Below are positions 1 to 7,068 of a stretch of DNA of 36,057 nucleotides, piece after piece (within the stretch, counting starts at the first letter, position 1; the number at the start of each line of letters is the position of its first letter). Below the pieces are notes generated by a model. It was given only the letters and a program-made list of their open reading frames with translations. It ran no database searches and was not told where the DNA came from. The DNA lies in the IMG/VR virus record IMGVR_UViG_3300046463_000739, positions 1-36,057 of that record, one strand, 5' to 3'. Position numbers and translations under genes: made by a program. Origin of the DNA: a virus.

Positions 1-144
1 GCGCAATGGCCGGGTCAGGTGGTGGGTGGCCTGCCGCGCTTTGCGGTCGCACCCATCGAAGATGGCCCCTTTTTACAGGTCGATTCTGGTGGCAGCAAGA
101 CCGTTTTAATGCCATCCGGTGAATGTGTGGGTGACGCCCGGTGA
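1..144 (+). CDS. C-terminal end of an unidentified ORF (partial)
   Basis: An open frame runs from the first base to a TGA at 142-144, encoding at least 47 residues with a plausible composition (Gly/Pro/Val rich, containing GLPRFAVAPIEDGPF). The start lies outside the window. It would converge on the leftward early operon. I do not recognise the family. The frame is short and could be chance, and several GGTGA motifs of the adjacent repeat region fall inside its end. Confidence 0.3.
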   Translation, partial: AQWPGQVVGGLPRFAVAPIEDGPFLQVDSGGSKTVLMPSGECVGDAR

Positions 145-476
145 ACGGCTGGCGAATGTCGGTGAATATCTATCCCGGCTGTCTTTTGCTTTTCTGGCGT
201 CCCATGCGTCCCACCTCTCTAAATCAAGGTGGGACGTCTGAAAGCCCCGTAGATTGGGGCTTTGCCCCACCGTCCTACTTTTATCTCTCTTTTCTCGTGT
301 ATAGAGAGAATATTTAAAAACACGCGTGCGCGTGAACACGCGCATTGATGCCCGCTACGCACACACGGGCGGGTGGCATGAAAAAGGTGGGACGGTGGGA
401 CAGCCCAACAACGACGGGGCCTGCGCCCGTCCCACCACCGCAATAAGCGGTGGGACGGAGGCAGGCCGGTGGGACG
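118..476. repeat. GGTGGGACG iteron cluster, candidate replication origin
   Basis: The nonamer GGTGGGACG or its complement occurs at 207-215 (complement), 228-236, 386-394, 394-402 (last base A), 428-436 (complement), 449-457 and 468-476, with a partial complement at 198-204. Copies 207-216 and 227-236 form a 10-bp inverted repeat; 428-436 and 449-457 form another. Looser GGTGA(A/C) motifs lie at 118, 130, 140 and 161. No convincing gene covers 145-501. The P4 alpha primase-helicase binds GGTGAACAG-type iterons, so a similar role next to the Toprim/VirE helicase gene is reasonable, but it is inferred. Confidence 0.55.
241..263. terminator. Hairpin inside the iteron region
   Basis: AAAGCCCC and GGGGCTTT form an 8-bp stem around a 7-nt loop. 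The flanking A and T runs are only 3 nt, so it would be a weak terminator in either direction. It could end the leftward early transcript after the antiterminator gene, or be a structural part of the candidate origin. Confidence 0.3.
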
Positions 477-501
477 GCGTGAGCCAGAGTAATGCCCACG
501 A

Positions 502-843
502 TCAAGCCGCTTCCCCCATGAGGAAGTGCTCGACCACGATATGAGCGTCATGCAGGCGCTGGTAGTAGAGATTGCGGGTGCAACCACTCTCAGCCAGACG
601 CGCAGTCAAGGGCGCATCAGGCTGGAAGTAATGCACCTGCACCACCGTCATCAACTCGGGATCAAGGCGTTTCTTGACGATGCGCTCGATGTCCAGGGAG
701 GCCTCCAGCGGCACCCTGCTCCCGCGCCTTCCGCGCACAAGCTGACCACCACTCTCCATCATCATGGCGACCATGTTGCCGCCCGAGTAACCGGCAGCCA
801 CTTCATCGCTGTGCAGCTCCTGCGCCCATTGCTTGAGGGCCAT
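502..843 (-). CDS. Phage antitermination protein Q-like
   Basis: A 113-aa protein, last gene of the leftward early operon. The C-terminal half (around VHYFQPDAPL...CTRNLYYQRLHDAH) has the layout of a sigma-like helix-turn-helix, as in small phage antitermination Q proteins (PF06530 type). Such proteins load on RNA polymerase at the late promoter so that it reads through terminators. The ATG at 843 is preferred because AAGG lies 8 nt upstream; an ATG at 861 also exists but overlaps the primase stop. Its place at the end of the early operon fits a late-gene switch, and the terminator-like hairpins in the late tail operon on this contig fit the need for antitermination. Family assignment is from pattern only. 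Confidence 0.55.
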   Translation of the reverse strand: MALKQWAQELHSDEVAAGYSGGNMVAMMMESGGQLVRGRRGSRVPLEASLDIERIVKKRLDPELMTVVQVHYFQPDAPLTARLAESGCTRNLYYQRLHDAHIVVEHFLMGEAA

Positions 844-853
844 ATCGATTACC

Positions 854-3073
854 TTAATCATCGAAGCACGGCTCCTCGAACTCTGGTTGTTCCAGCGCAG
901 GCGCCCTGCCCCAACCCTCAGGTTTCTTGTACGCCCAAGGCCGCTGACCGCTCTTGCTCAAGGCGCCCAAACGGAACCGTCGCCAGCCCAGACGATGCAA
1001 GATCGCACCCACGCGCATCTGCTCGGGTTTACCCCAATGACCAGGATCGAGCTTGAGCGCCTGGCTCATCACCTCACTGCCGGTGGTAGTCTCACCAATC
1101 TGCGATTCTTCGAGCCAGGTCAGGATGGGCGTTTCCCATTCGTCCACCACGAAGCGTTCGTCCTGTTCCTCGCTGAACATTGGCGCTTCCTCTCGCGTCA
1201 CCCACCAGAGGTCGCCGGCCTCAAAGCAGAACATCGCTTCGGCCCACAGCTGATCGCGGATCTCGCGCAGCAACGCCACGTCGACCTTGGTACAGGCCAC
1301 CGGCCAATAGCGTCGGTTGCCGGTGGCGTCCTTGAGGTATTCGTCCTGGTTAGTCGTGCCGACGAAAACACACTGGCGTGGCACGTCCAGGGTTCTGCGG
1401 CCATAGCTTTCGCGGTAGGTGTCAGTCGATGCCGAGAAGAACTGCTTGGCCTTGGTGCTCTCGGCCTTGTTGAAGCTGTCCAACTCGCCGAGCTCGACGA
1501 TCCACTTGCCGCGGATCGCCTGAAAGCCGTCCTTGTCACCGAGAGCAAACGGCGTATCCATGAACCAATCACCGCCGAGCACGCTCATGGCGGTCGACTT
1601 ACCGGCGCCTTGTACGCCTTCGAGAATCATCACCGAGTCCGCCTTGCAGCCGGGCTTCATCACCCGTGCCACGGCCGAGATCATCCAGCATTTGCCGACC
1701 TTGGACGTGTAATCGGTTGCCTTAACCCCCATGACATCCGTCAACCAGCGCTCTAGGCGCGGCACACGATCCCATTCGAGTTTCTTCAGGTACTCGCGCA
1801 CCGGGTGAAACGCGTGGTCGTGTGCAACGACACTGACCGCCTCGATCACGTGCGACGACTTCACACGCAGGTTGTACTGCTGCGCGAGCCACTTCATCAC
1901 GCGCACATCATCGATGTCGGCCCATTCGCCGGTACCGCCGCCATAAGGAGCGGCCCGCAGCTTGACGATCTTCGAGCTAAAGGCGCAGTAGCTGACCACC
2001 CCAGCCCAGCGTTCGTCGTGAGCGAGGATCAATTCGACGTTCTGCATGTGCGCGATCAGGGCGCCGCTTTCACTGCGGGCCAGCTGATCTTTCCAGCCAC
2101 CGGCAGCGGGAGGACGTACCACCGCGAGCACTTGTCGACGAACCGCGTCCAAACCCTCAGCGACGTGCAGGTCGTTGAAGTCGGTCCACTTGTCGTGACG
2201 CTCGACAGAGAAGATCGGCGCAACGACCTGGGCACCGACGATCAGCGCGGCGTTGCTAGCCTTCTCTTCACCGGGGTTCCACGCATCGCCATTAGGCTTG
2301 GTGGTCTTCCAGTCGTCGTCGCGACAGATGATCAGCGGGCAACCGGCGAAGCGCTCGCGCATGACCTTGCACACAGCCAGCAGGTTGCCCGCATCGAAGG
2401 CCACGGCCACGGCAAGCGATGTCGCCATGTGCAGGCTGGCGCCGGTGGCGTAGCCCTCACACACCAGCACCGGTTCGCCCGGTACCGGGTGCGGACCGAG
2501 CAGGTGAAAAGTACCCTCCTTCGCCATCCCGTAAGGCCAGTAGGATTTGTCGCGGCCGGTGTCCTCTTGCTTGTTCGGGAAGATCACCTGCAGGCCCATG
2601 ATCTGATCACGGGCATTGTTCATCGGCACCAGTACCGCACCGGTGCGCGGCGCGTAACGCACTTTGATACCAACGATCTGCTTACGGTCCAGGTAGTCGC
2701 TGCGGCCGGTGGTCGGCATGCGCTCGAACAAACCCTGTGCCCTTTTCGCGGCCCGCCGCGCAGCGTTACTCGCGATTTCGGCAGCGCGGCGCTTGGCTTC
2801 CTCCTGGCGGGCGCGCATCACTTCACGTTCTTCAGGCGACATGCGGCCGGCCTTGACCTTGATCTTCTGCGTCTCGCCCGAACGCCAGTCACCGAAGGCG
2901 CCAAAGATCAGGGTGTCGCCCTTCTCCGTGCGCTGCTCGTGCACCACGTACCAGCCGTTCTTTTCCTTGCCCTTGTCCTGCGATGTCTTACAGCGGGTCA
3001 GCTTGCCGAACACCAGCGGTTGCGCTGGCTCCAGACCGTAATCGGCGAATTGGCCCAATACCTCATCGAGCAT
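854..3073 (-). CDS. Toprim and VirE/VapE-type primase-helicase
   Basis: A 739-aa replication protein. Residues about 80-115 are a highly charged Arg/Glu/Ala helix. Residues about 198-300 form a Toprim fold with the acidic motif around CEGYATG (E206) and the RDDD motif (D252-D254). Residues about 330-700 are a VirE-type SF3-like ATPase with Walker A GVQGAGKST at 486-494 and a Walker B-like WIVELGEL at 524-531. Proteins with this layout prime and unwind phage DNA at an origin. An upstream extension of the frame (to 3262) is rejected because it would cover the zinc-finger gene. The ATG at 3073 overlaps the end of that gene by 11 nt, which suggests translational coupling. The GGTGGGACG repeats lie just beyond the operon end. 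Confidence 0.9.
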   Translation of the reverse strand: MLDEVLGQFADYGLEPAQPLVFGKLTRCKTSQDKGKEKNGWYVVHEQRTEKGDTLIFGAFGDWRSGETQKIKVKAGRMSPEEREVMRARQEEAKRRAAEIASNAARRAAKRAQGLFERMPTTGRSDYLDRKQIVGIKVRYAPRTGAVLVPMNNARDQIMGLQVIFPNKQEDTGRDKSYWPYGMAKEGTFHLLGPHPVPGEPVLVCEGYATGASLHMATSLAVAVAFDAGNLLAVCKVMRERFAGCPLIICRDDDWKTTKPNGDAWNPGEEKASNAALIVGAQVVAPIFSVERHDKWTDFNDLHVAEGLDAVRRQVLAVVRPPAAGGWKDQLARSESGALIAHMQNVELILAHDERWAGVVSYCAFSSKIVKLRAAPYGGGTGEWADIDDVRVMKWLAQQYNLRVKSSHVIEAVSVVAHDHAFHPVREYLKKLEWDRVPRLERWLTDVMGVKATDYTSKVGKCWMISAVARVMKPGCKADSVMILEGVQGAGKSTAMSVLGGDWFMDTPFALGDKDGFQAIRGKWIVELGELDSFNKAESTKAKQFFSASTDTYRESYGRRTLDVPRQCVFVGTTNQDEYLKDATGNRRYWPVACTKVDVALLREIRDQLWAEAMFCFEAGDLWWVTREEAPMFSEEQDERFVVDEWETPILTWLEESQIGETTTGSEVMSQALKLDPGHWGKPEQMRVGAILHRLGWRRFRLGALSKSGQRPWAYKKPEGWGRAPALEQPEFEEPCFDD

Positions 3074-3287
3074 GCTGAATCCCCCGCTCAGAGAGGGACT
3101 GACAGCTGATGCACTGCGAGCAACCCGGTGAGGCCAGGCGACGGGCTTCCGGAATCGGATCGTCACAGGCTTCACAGAACAGCAAAGAATGGGCAGCGCT
3201 TTCTGCTTTGGCAGCGCTGCGCGCGGCCATGGCCTGATCGATGCGTTCCTGCACCAGATCATTAGCGAAATCGGCGATGTCAGCCAC
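3063..3287 (-). CDS. TraR/DksA-type C4 zinc-finger protein
   Basis: A 74-aa protein with the zinc finger C-x2-C-x17-C-x2-C (CEAC ... CISC) and an N-terminal helix ADIADFANDLVQERIDQ, as in short phage TraR/DksA proteins. Family members bind the secondary channel of RNA polymerase and change promoter choice without needing ppGpp. I chose the GTG at 3287, which has GAGG 8 nt upstream and gives the usual (M)ADI start; a GTG at 3296 is also possible. It overlaps the CII gene by 8 nt upstream and the primase by 11 nt downstream, so it is part of the early operon. An additional Cys lies between the two Cys pairs. Confidence 0.85.
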   Translation of the reverse strand: MADIADFANDLVQERIDQAMAARSAAKAESAAHSLLFCEACDDPIPEARRLASPGCSQCISCQSLSERGIQHAR

Positions 3288-3798
3288 GGTCAGCACCTCG
3301 CGTCGTCTGGTTGACGTAGGTGGCGCGGTTGAACAAACCCAGCAGACCTTGAATACCCCGGAACACCTGCAGACGAATCGCCGCGAGCTCCTGATCCGTC
3401 ACCACACCGTCGCCGATGCTCTTGGCCCAGGTCTCGGCCAGATCCGCGACCTGGCGGAAGTATTCGGCGATACCCGTGGTCAAGGTTTCGGGCATGTCGT
3501 TGGTGTAGGTGTCCGCCAGCTCCTGCCAGATCGTGTCACCGACCAGCGCATGCACCGCATCGAGAATGCGGCGATCCTTAGTCAGTTCGAGGATCTCACC
3601 GAATTCCTGAATGTTGATGGAGTGACTCGGGTGAGTTGGCGATAGCTTGTGCTGCAGCGTGGTCGGGTTGCGGCCCGTAGTCGCGGCGATGGCAGCGGCG
3701 CCGCCCGGGTAATCGCGAGCGGCGTGGTACAGCGCTAAATCGAGCGGCAGGATTTCCCGCTGCGCCCGTTCCAGAGAACTGAGAGCAATTCGGCTCAT
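3280..3798 (-). CDS. Phage regulatory protein CII (CP76 family)
   Basis: A 172-aa protein starting SRIALSSLERAQREILPLDL, with AAAIAATTGRNPTTLQHKL as the helix-turn-helix region, matching the CP76/CII-like regulators (PF06892) found between Cro and the replication genes in Pseudomonas and P2-like phages. It probably controls the choice between lysis and lysogeny by activating repressor or integrase transcription. The ATG at 3798 has AGGA upstream (spacing about 9). The longer frame up to 4164 has low-quality composition and overlaps the leader region, so it is not used. The start overlaps the stop of the small upstream ORF as ATGA. Confidence 0.75.
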   Translation of the reverse strand: MSRIALSSLERAQREILPLDLALYHAARDYPGGAAAIAATTGRNPTTLQHKLSPTHPSHSINIQEFGEILELTKDRRILDAVHALVGDTIWQELADTYTNDMPETLTTGIAEYFRQVADLAETWAKSIGDGVVTDQELAAIRLQVFRGIQGLLGLFNRATYVNQTTRGADRG

Positions 3799-4067
3799 GG
3801 CATTAATCCTAAAAGTTGCCAGTGCCGCGCGACAGAAGTTGGTGATACATTTGCCGCGTGGCTTGGTATGGCCCAAACGCCGGGAACCCTTGCAGGGGAT
3901 GACCGGCACCGTGCAGGGGCGAACAATCCGTTGTTCACCCCTGGCGCAACAGCTGCCAGCTCTGTGGTAAGAACGGCAGCAACACCAAGGCTTCCGAGCC
4001 TTGGAAACGCGATGAAGGTCGGCGGCATGTGGTGTGCTCGCCTTCCGACATCGCGACCCGACCGCAT
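3795..4067 (-). CDS. Small leader ORF coupled to CII (uncertain)
   Basis: A frame of up to 90 codons, or 77 if started at the ATG at 4028. It ends in LLGLMP and its TGA overlaps the CII start codon as ATGA, an arrangement typical of translational coupling. It fills the stretch between Cro and CII, where P4-like phages carry small ash/icd-type genes. Composition is Ala/Val/Pro rich and I do not recognise a domain. The opposite strand is also partly open here, so coding status is unsure. The region could instead be an immunity or regulatory RNA. Confidence 0.35.
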   Translation of the reverse strand: MRSGRDVGRRAHHMPPTFIAFPRLGSLGVAAVLTTELAAVAPGVNNGLFAPARCRSSPARVPGVWAIPSHAANVSPTSVARHWQLLGLMP

Positions 4068-4093
4068 TGTGGTGATGCTGTCGGGAGAAACTG

Positions 4094-4117
4094 GGCGACC
4101 CTTGGGTCGCCTTTTTT
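4094..4117 (+). terminator. Rho-independent terminator facing right, next to Cro stop
   Basis: GGCGACCC (4094-4101) pairs with GGGTCGCC (4104-4111) and is followed by six T (4112-4117). The T-run gives it plus-strand polarity, although the neighbouring genes read leftward. It may end an antisense or small regulatory RNA crossing 3800-4090, or work as a transcript-blocking structure beside Cro. Confidence 0.5.
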
Positions 4118-4342
4118 CTATGCGGCTTGGGACTCTTCCATTTCCGGAGGAAATACGTCATCAAGACTGCACGGCGCTCCTAGCTTATTGAGCGCTCTGA
4201 CTATGGCTCTGCACTCCGTAAGCCCTGCGATTCGACGTCCTGCTTCGTAATTGCTTATACGTGCCTGAGTCCATCCAAGAGCTACAACGAGTTCCTTTTG
4301 CTTGATCCCAGCTTTCTCTCGATGTTCAGCGATCAGATTCAT
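4118..4342 (-). CDS. Cro-like HTH (XRE) repressor
   Basis: A 74-aa protein. An XRE helix-turn-helix occupies about residues 6-60 (REKAGIKQKELVVALGWTQ, ISNYEAGRRIAG). It diverges from the CI-like gene across a 100-bp operator region, which is the standard Cro position. The ATG at 4342 has GGAGG 5 nt upstream; a TTG at 4354 would place that ribosome-binding site inside the gene, so it is rejected. It is the first gene of the leftward early operon (Cro, CII, zinc finger, primase, antiterminator). Confidence 0.85.
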   Translation of the reverse strand: MNLIAEHREKAGIKQKELVVALGWTQARISNYEAGRRIAGLTECRAIVRALNKLGAPCSLDDVFPPEMEESQAA

Positions 4343-4442
4343 GATGCCCTCCAATTAGCCGCAGCCATCTTAATCACGAATCGTAGATATTTCAACACGC
4401 AAAGTGATGATAAATAATTTCAGAGCGTGGTAAAAAAAGCAC
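4343..4442. promoter_or_regulatory. Divergent cro/CI promoter-operator region
   Basis: This 100-bp AT-rich gap separates divergent repressor genes and must hold both lysogeny-switch promoters. A short dyad ACGA-A-TCGT lies near 4377. A poly-A run precedes the CI start at 4443, with no clear Shine-Dalgarno, so CI may be translated from a leaderless or poorly initiated message, as for some lambda-type repressors. Exact operator boundaries cannot be fixed by eye. Confidence 0.6.
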
Positions 4443-5192
4443 ATGAACACACTCGGCGAACGTATTAAGCAATACCGCAAAGCCAAGGGCATGAGCCAAC
4501 AAGCCCTTGCTTTCGCTTGCGGTTGGGAATCTCAGTCTCGGATAGGCAATTACGAGAAAGGGGCTCGTCAGCCCAATCTCCACGACTTGCAAAAGATAGC
4601 GACAGCACTGGGAGTATCTTTTCCAGACTTGGTAGCAGGAAAAAATCGTTCCGACGTTGAGTCGTACTCAGACGCCATTCAAGGTCGGATTCGGTCTGAA
4701 GACCGTCTTGTGAGGGACTACGGAAGATCGAAAGACAAAGACCAACCTGTTAGCAGCCTTGTAGGCTGGGCTAAGGATGGAAAGGTCCCTGTGCTATCAA
4801 ACGCGCAGCTTGGGAATGAGGGCTTCTTCGACACGGTAGAACCGCCACCAGGGCAAGGTGAAGGCTACCTAAACATACATAGCGATGACCCAGATGCCTA
4901 TGGCATAAGAGTCATGGGCGATAGCCTGATGCCCCGCATAAAAAATGGCGAGTTCGTTCTTATAGAGCCGAACAAACGCTTCATTAGCGGTGACGAGGTC
5001 ATAGTTCGAACGTCCTCCGGCAAAGCGATGATCAAAGAGTTTATTTATCTCCGAGACGGAATGTACCGGTTGGATAGCGTCAATACCGAGCACGAAACTC
5101 TTCACATTGCAGAACAAGAGGTGGAAGAAATTCATCTCGTAGGCGGAATATTGAAGTCATCACGCTTTCTACACAGTGCTGCGCTATTTTAA
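4443..5192 (+). CDS. CI-like prophage repressor (XRE HTH + S24 peptidase)
   Basis: A 249-aa protein. An XRE HTH covers residues about 1-60 (LGERIKQYRKAKGMSQQALA). The C-terminal LexA/S24 fold covers about 115-245 with catalytic Ser161 in MGDSLMP and Lys198 in GKAMIKEF. It keeps the prophage silent by binding the adjacent operators. The usual Ala-Gly cleavage pair is not evident: the linker reads GKVPVLSNAQLGNEGFF, so cleavage could be at Leu-Gly or be poor. It diverges from Cro and is followed by small early genes. The antirepressor-like KilAC gene downstream offers another route to induction. Confidence 0.92.
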   Translation: MNTLGERIKQYRKAKGMSQQALAFACGWESQSRIGNYEKGARQPNLHDLQKIATALGVSFPDLVAGKNRSDVESYSDAIQGRIRSEDRLVRDYGRSKDKDQPVSSLVGWAKDGKVPVLSNAQLGNEGFFDTVEPPPGQGEGYLNIHSDDPDAYGIRVMGDSLMPRIKNGEFVLIEPNKRFISGDEVIVRTSSGKAMIKEFIYLRDGMYRLDSVNTEHETLHIAEQEVEEIHLVGGILKSSRFLHSAALF

Positions 5193-5269
5193 TCACACTA
5201 TGTGTTGACACACATAAGCACATTGCGTGATATTTGCCTCACTCTTTACCACAGAGCGAGGCAATACCA

Positions 5270-5449
5270 ATGCGTACCACCGCAACCTTGCATGTCCATC
5301 CGGCATGCGTCAGCAATCGCAAACTGATCGAACAGCTGCAGCTCACCACGGGCTGTCTGGTCATCATTCATAACAGCAAACCCAAGCTTGTCGCCAAGTC
5401 CTGCCAGCCCTCTCCTATCGATCCGAACGGTGGAGGGCACGCGGCATGA
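5270..5449 (+). CDS. Small conserved-type phage protein, unknown function
   Basis: A 59-aa protein starting MRTTATLHVHPACVSNRKLI, with an apparent beta-alpha-beta pattern. The ATG at 5270 has GAGG 9 nt upstream; an earlier ATG at 5234 has no ribosome-binding site. Its TGA overlaps the next start as ATGA, so the two are probably translated together. It lies between the repressor and the KilAC-like gene. No function recognised. Confidence 0.6.
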   Translation: MRTTATLHVHPACVSNRKLIEQLQLTTGCLVIIHNSKPKLVAKSCQPSPIDPNGGGHAA

Positions 5450-6036
5450 TCAAGTACAAGATCGACAACCGCACCCTGCAGTTGCTTAACGCCCAGGTCA
5501 ACCTGACCGAGACCTTCAACCACGTCCTGCGCACAGCACCGAAGCGTGAATGCCTGGCATTCCGTCTCAAGGCTGAGCGCGGCGCAGTGGAAAGCACTTT
5601 TGTCGTGGAGCTGGGCAGCGAACGCCACACGCTGACCCTGCAGAACGACAAGAAGATGCACCTCAAACTGGCCGACTTTATTGAAGAGATTGCCAACGCT
5701 TCGTTCGACTCGAGCAACTCCAGCGATCTGGTGCATCTCCCGCATGCCGATCGTCAATACGGCCGTTTTGATGTCCAGGACAAGCAACGCGTGTTCGAAC
5801 TGGTGCACACCGGCGGCGTGCTGAGCCTCGACATGAGTTTTGAACTTCCCCTGCATGTGGCGGTGCATCGCACTCATACACGCCGCGGCGTCACCGTCAT
5901 CTTGAGCATCGGCAACAAGAGTCCGCATACGCGCTGCTTCACCTTGTACGACCCCGATGCCGAGATCTACGCAAGGCTCATTGAGTCCATCAACCACCTT
6001 GCTGCAGCGGCCACTCCTGCTGCGCACGCGGCATGA
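5446..6036 (+). CDS. Phage protein of unknown function
   Basis: A 196-aa soluble protein with no signal peptide or membrane segment. Its sequence alternates charged and hydrophobic residues and ends in an Ala-rich tail (AAAATPAAHAA). The start overlaps the upstream stop as ATGA, and the next gene begins 11 nt after its stop with a strong GAGGAGG. It belongs to the rightward early cluster ending at the integrase. I do not recognise a family. Confidence 0.7.
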   Translation: MIKYKIDNRTLQLLNAQVNLTETFNHVLRTAPKRECLAFRLKAERGAVESTFVVELGSERHTLTLQNDKKMHLKLADFIEEIANASFDSSNSSDLVHLPHADRQYGRFDVQDKQRVFELVHTGGVLSLDMSFELPLHVAVHRTHTRRGVTVILSIGNKSPHTRCFTLYDPDAEIYARLIESINHLAAAATPAAHAA

Positions 6037-6046
6037 GGAGGACGAA

Positions 6047-6328
6047 ATGGAACGCACCCTCGCCCAAGCAGCCACACAACTCGGCCTCACTCGCCCCAAA
6101 CTGATCGCTCTCATGCGGGAAAAAGGTTTGCTCAAGGGAAACCTGCCGGCGGACCCGAAGCGCGACAAAGCGTACCTGCGTGTCAAGGACAGCCCCTGGT
6201 ATGACGAAAAATGCGGAATGCAGTACAGCCAGTCGACCCGCGTCATGCAAGCCGGCATCCGCTGGCTGGCCGAGCAGTTGGACATCGATCTTCCTGCCAT
6301 CCCGGCAGATCGCCGTGACGTGGCCTAG
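6047..6328 (+). CDS. KilAC-like phage antirepressor domain protein
   Basis: A 93-aa protein resembling the C-terminal KilAC/ANT DNA-binding domain of phage antirepressors: TLAQAATQLGLTRPKLIALMREKGLL, then a basic YLRVKDSPWYDEKC strand region and a TRVMQAGIRWLAEQL helix, where family members read T-x-KG-x-WL. It lacks the BRO/AntA N-terminal domain, so it stands alone. The GAGGAGG ribosome-binding site before the ATG at 6047 is strong. Antirepressors relieve CI-type repression; here it is a plausible trigger for a repressor without a standard cleavage site. The family call is a pattern match. Confidence 0.6.
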   Translation: MERTLAQAATQLGLTRPKLIALMREKGLLKGNLPADPKRDKAYLRVKDSPWYDEKCGMQYSQSTRVMQAGIRWLAEQLDIDLPAIPADRRDVA

Positions 6329-6494
6329 GGAGTACGCCCGCCAGATCGTTGCCATGCGCACACGCGAGGAGCGCAACGCCGCGCTCCTCGAAGTGCCCGA
6401 ACATCTGCGCGAGCTGACCAGACGCCACTGTCTGAACGCCTGGAACCACCCGGCACGACAACAACGCAAGGAGGCTCGACAAGTTCATGAGTAA
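6315..6494 (+). CDS. Small phage protein, unknown function
   Basis: A 59-aa basic helical protein read from GTG at 6315 (VTWPREYARQIVAMRTREER...). It overlaps the KilAC-like gene by 14 nt and the PrtN-like gene by 8 nt. Similar short proteins with REYARRIVAMRTREERNAAL-type cores are common in Pseudomonas prophage early regions, from memory. The ribosome-binding site is weak, so translation may be coupled. Function unknown. Confidence 0.55.
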   Translation: MTWPREYARQIVAMRTREERNAALLEVPEHLRELTRRHCLNAWNHPARQQRKEARQVHE

Positions 6495-6843
6495 CGCTGC
6501 ACAGAACCCGCTTCGCCTTCATCCGGCGCCTGAATCGGCCACCGTCGAACTGCTCTATCGAATCTTCGGTGACGTCCTGATACCGCTGGAAAAAGTCCGC
6601 GAGCAGTACTTTCGCAATCTCAACGAGCAGTCGTTCGTGACGGAGATCAACAGCGGCCGCATCCAGCTTCCCATAACCACGCTGGACACCAGCCGCAAGG
6701 CCCTCAAATACGCCCACATCCGGCATGTCGCCTCGCTGATCGACATCCGCGCCTACAAAGCCGACGAGAGCATGCAACGCCAACAGGGCGAACCCATACA
6801 AGCAGAAGTGAATTTAGAAAGGGATGAACATGGAAATTCATAG
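6487..6843 (+). CDS. Pyocin activator PrtN-like regulator
   Basis: A 118-aa protein with the PrtN/PF11112 pattern: TVELLYRIFGDVLIPLEKVREQYF followed by INSGRIQLPITTLDTSRKALKYAHIRHVASLIDIR. PrtN activates pyocin genes in P. aeruginosa; phage versions probably control phage promoters. AAGGAGG lies 12 nt before the ATG. It sits directly upstream of DUF4224 and the integrase, as in many Pseudomonas prophages, so it may set integrase or excision timing. The C-terminal tail (QGEPIQAEVNLERDEHGNS) overlaps the next gene. Confidence 0.75.
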   Translation: MSNAAQNPLRLHPAPESATVELLYRIFGDVLIPLEKVREQYFRNLNEQSFVTEINSGRIQLPITTLDTSRKALKYAHIRHVASLIDIRAYKADESMQRQQGEPIQAEVNLERDEHGNS

Positions 6844-7066
6844 CGAAACTCTTGCCGAGGAAGAGCTGGTCGCAATCACCGGATATCAACGACCTTCATT
6901 GCAACTGGACTGGCTCAATCGAAATGGCTGGAAATATGTACTTACCGGCTCAAGACGTCCCGTTGTCGGTCGTGTATACGCCCGAATGAAATTGTCAGGT
7001 GTAAAGCCTTCATCTGAAAACATCGCGGCCGAAGCCTGGTCGCTTGATCTTTCACGTGTGGGGTAA
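6830..7066 (+). CDS. DUF4224 protein, likely integrase partner
   Basis: A 78-aa protein (EIHSETLAEEELVAITGYQRPSLQL...) typical of DUF4224 (PF13986), which is nearly always found just upstream of phage tyrosine integrases. AITGYQRPSLQLDWLNRNGW looks like a small winged or excisionase-like DNA-binding core, so a role as directionality factor is plausible but unproven. The ATG at 6830 has AAAGGG 6 nt upstream; an ATG at 6824 is too close to that site. The integrase starts 2 nt after its stop. Confidence 0.8.
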   Translation: MEIHSETLAEEELVAITGYQRPSLQLDWLNRNGWKYVLTGSRRPVVGRVYARMKLSGVKPSSENIAAEAWSLDLSRVG

Positions 7067-7068
7067 CA

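Noticed and set aside
118-476. CRISPR array in the GGTGGGACG repeat region
   Set aside because: Repeats are only 9 bp, occur in both orientations and at irregular spacing; no cas genes.
833-3109. Long plus-strand frames (307 and 434 codons) opposite the primase
   Set aside because: They are antisense to a well-supported gene with clear motifs, have low-complexity Ala/Arg/His composition and no ribosome-binding sites.
3799-4164. N-terminal extension of the CII gene to 4164
   Set aside because: The extra 122 residues are Cys/Arg/His-rich without family resemblance; the ATG at 3798 has a good ribosome-binding site and gives the normal CII start.
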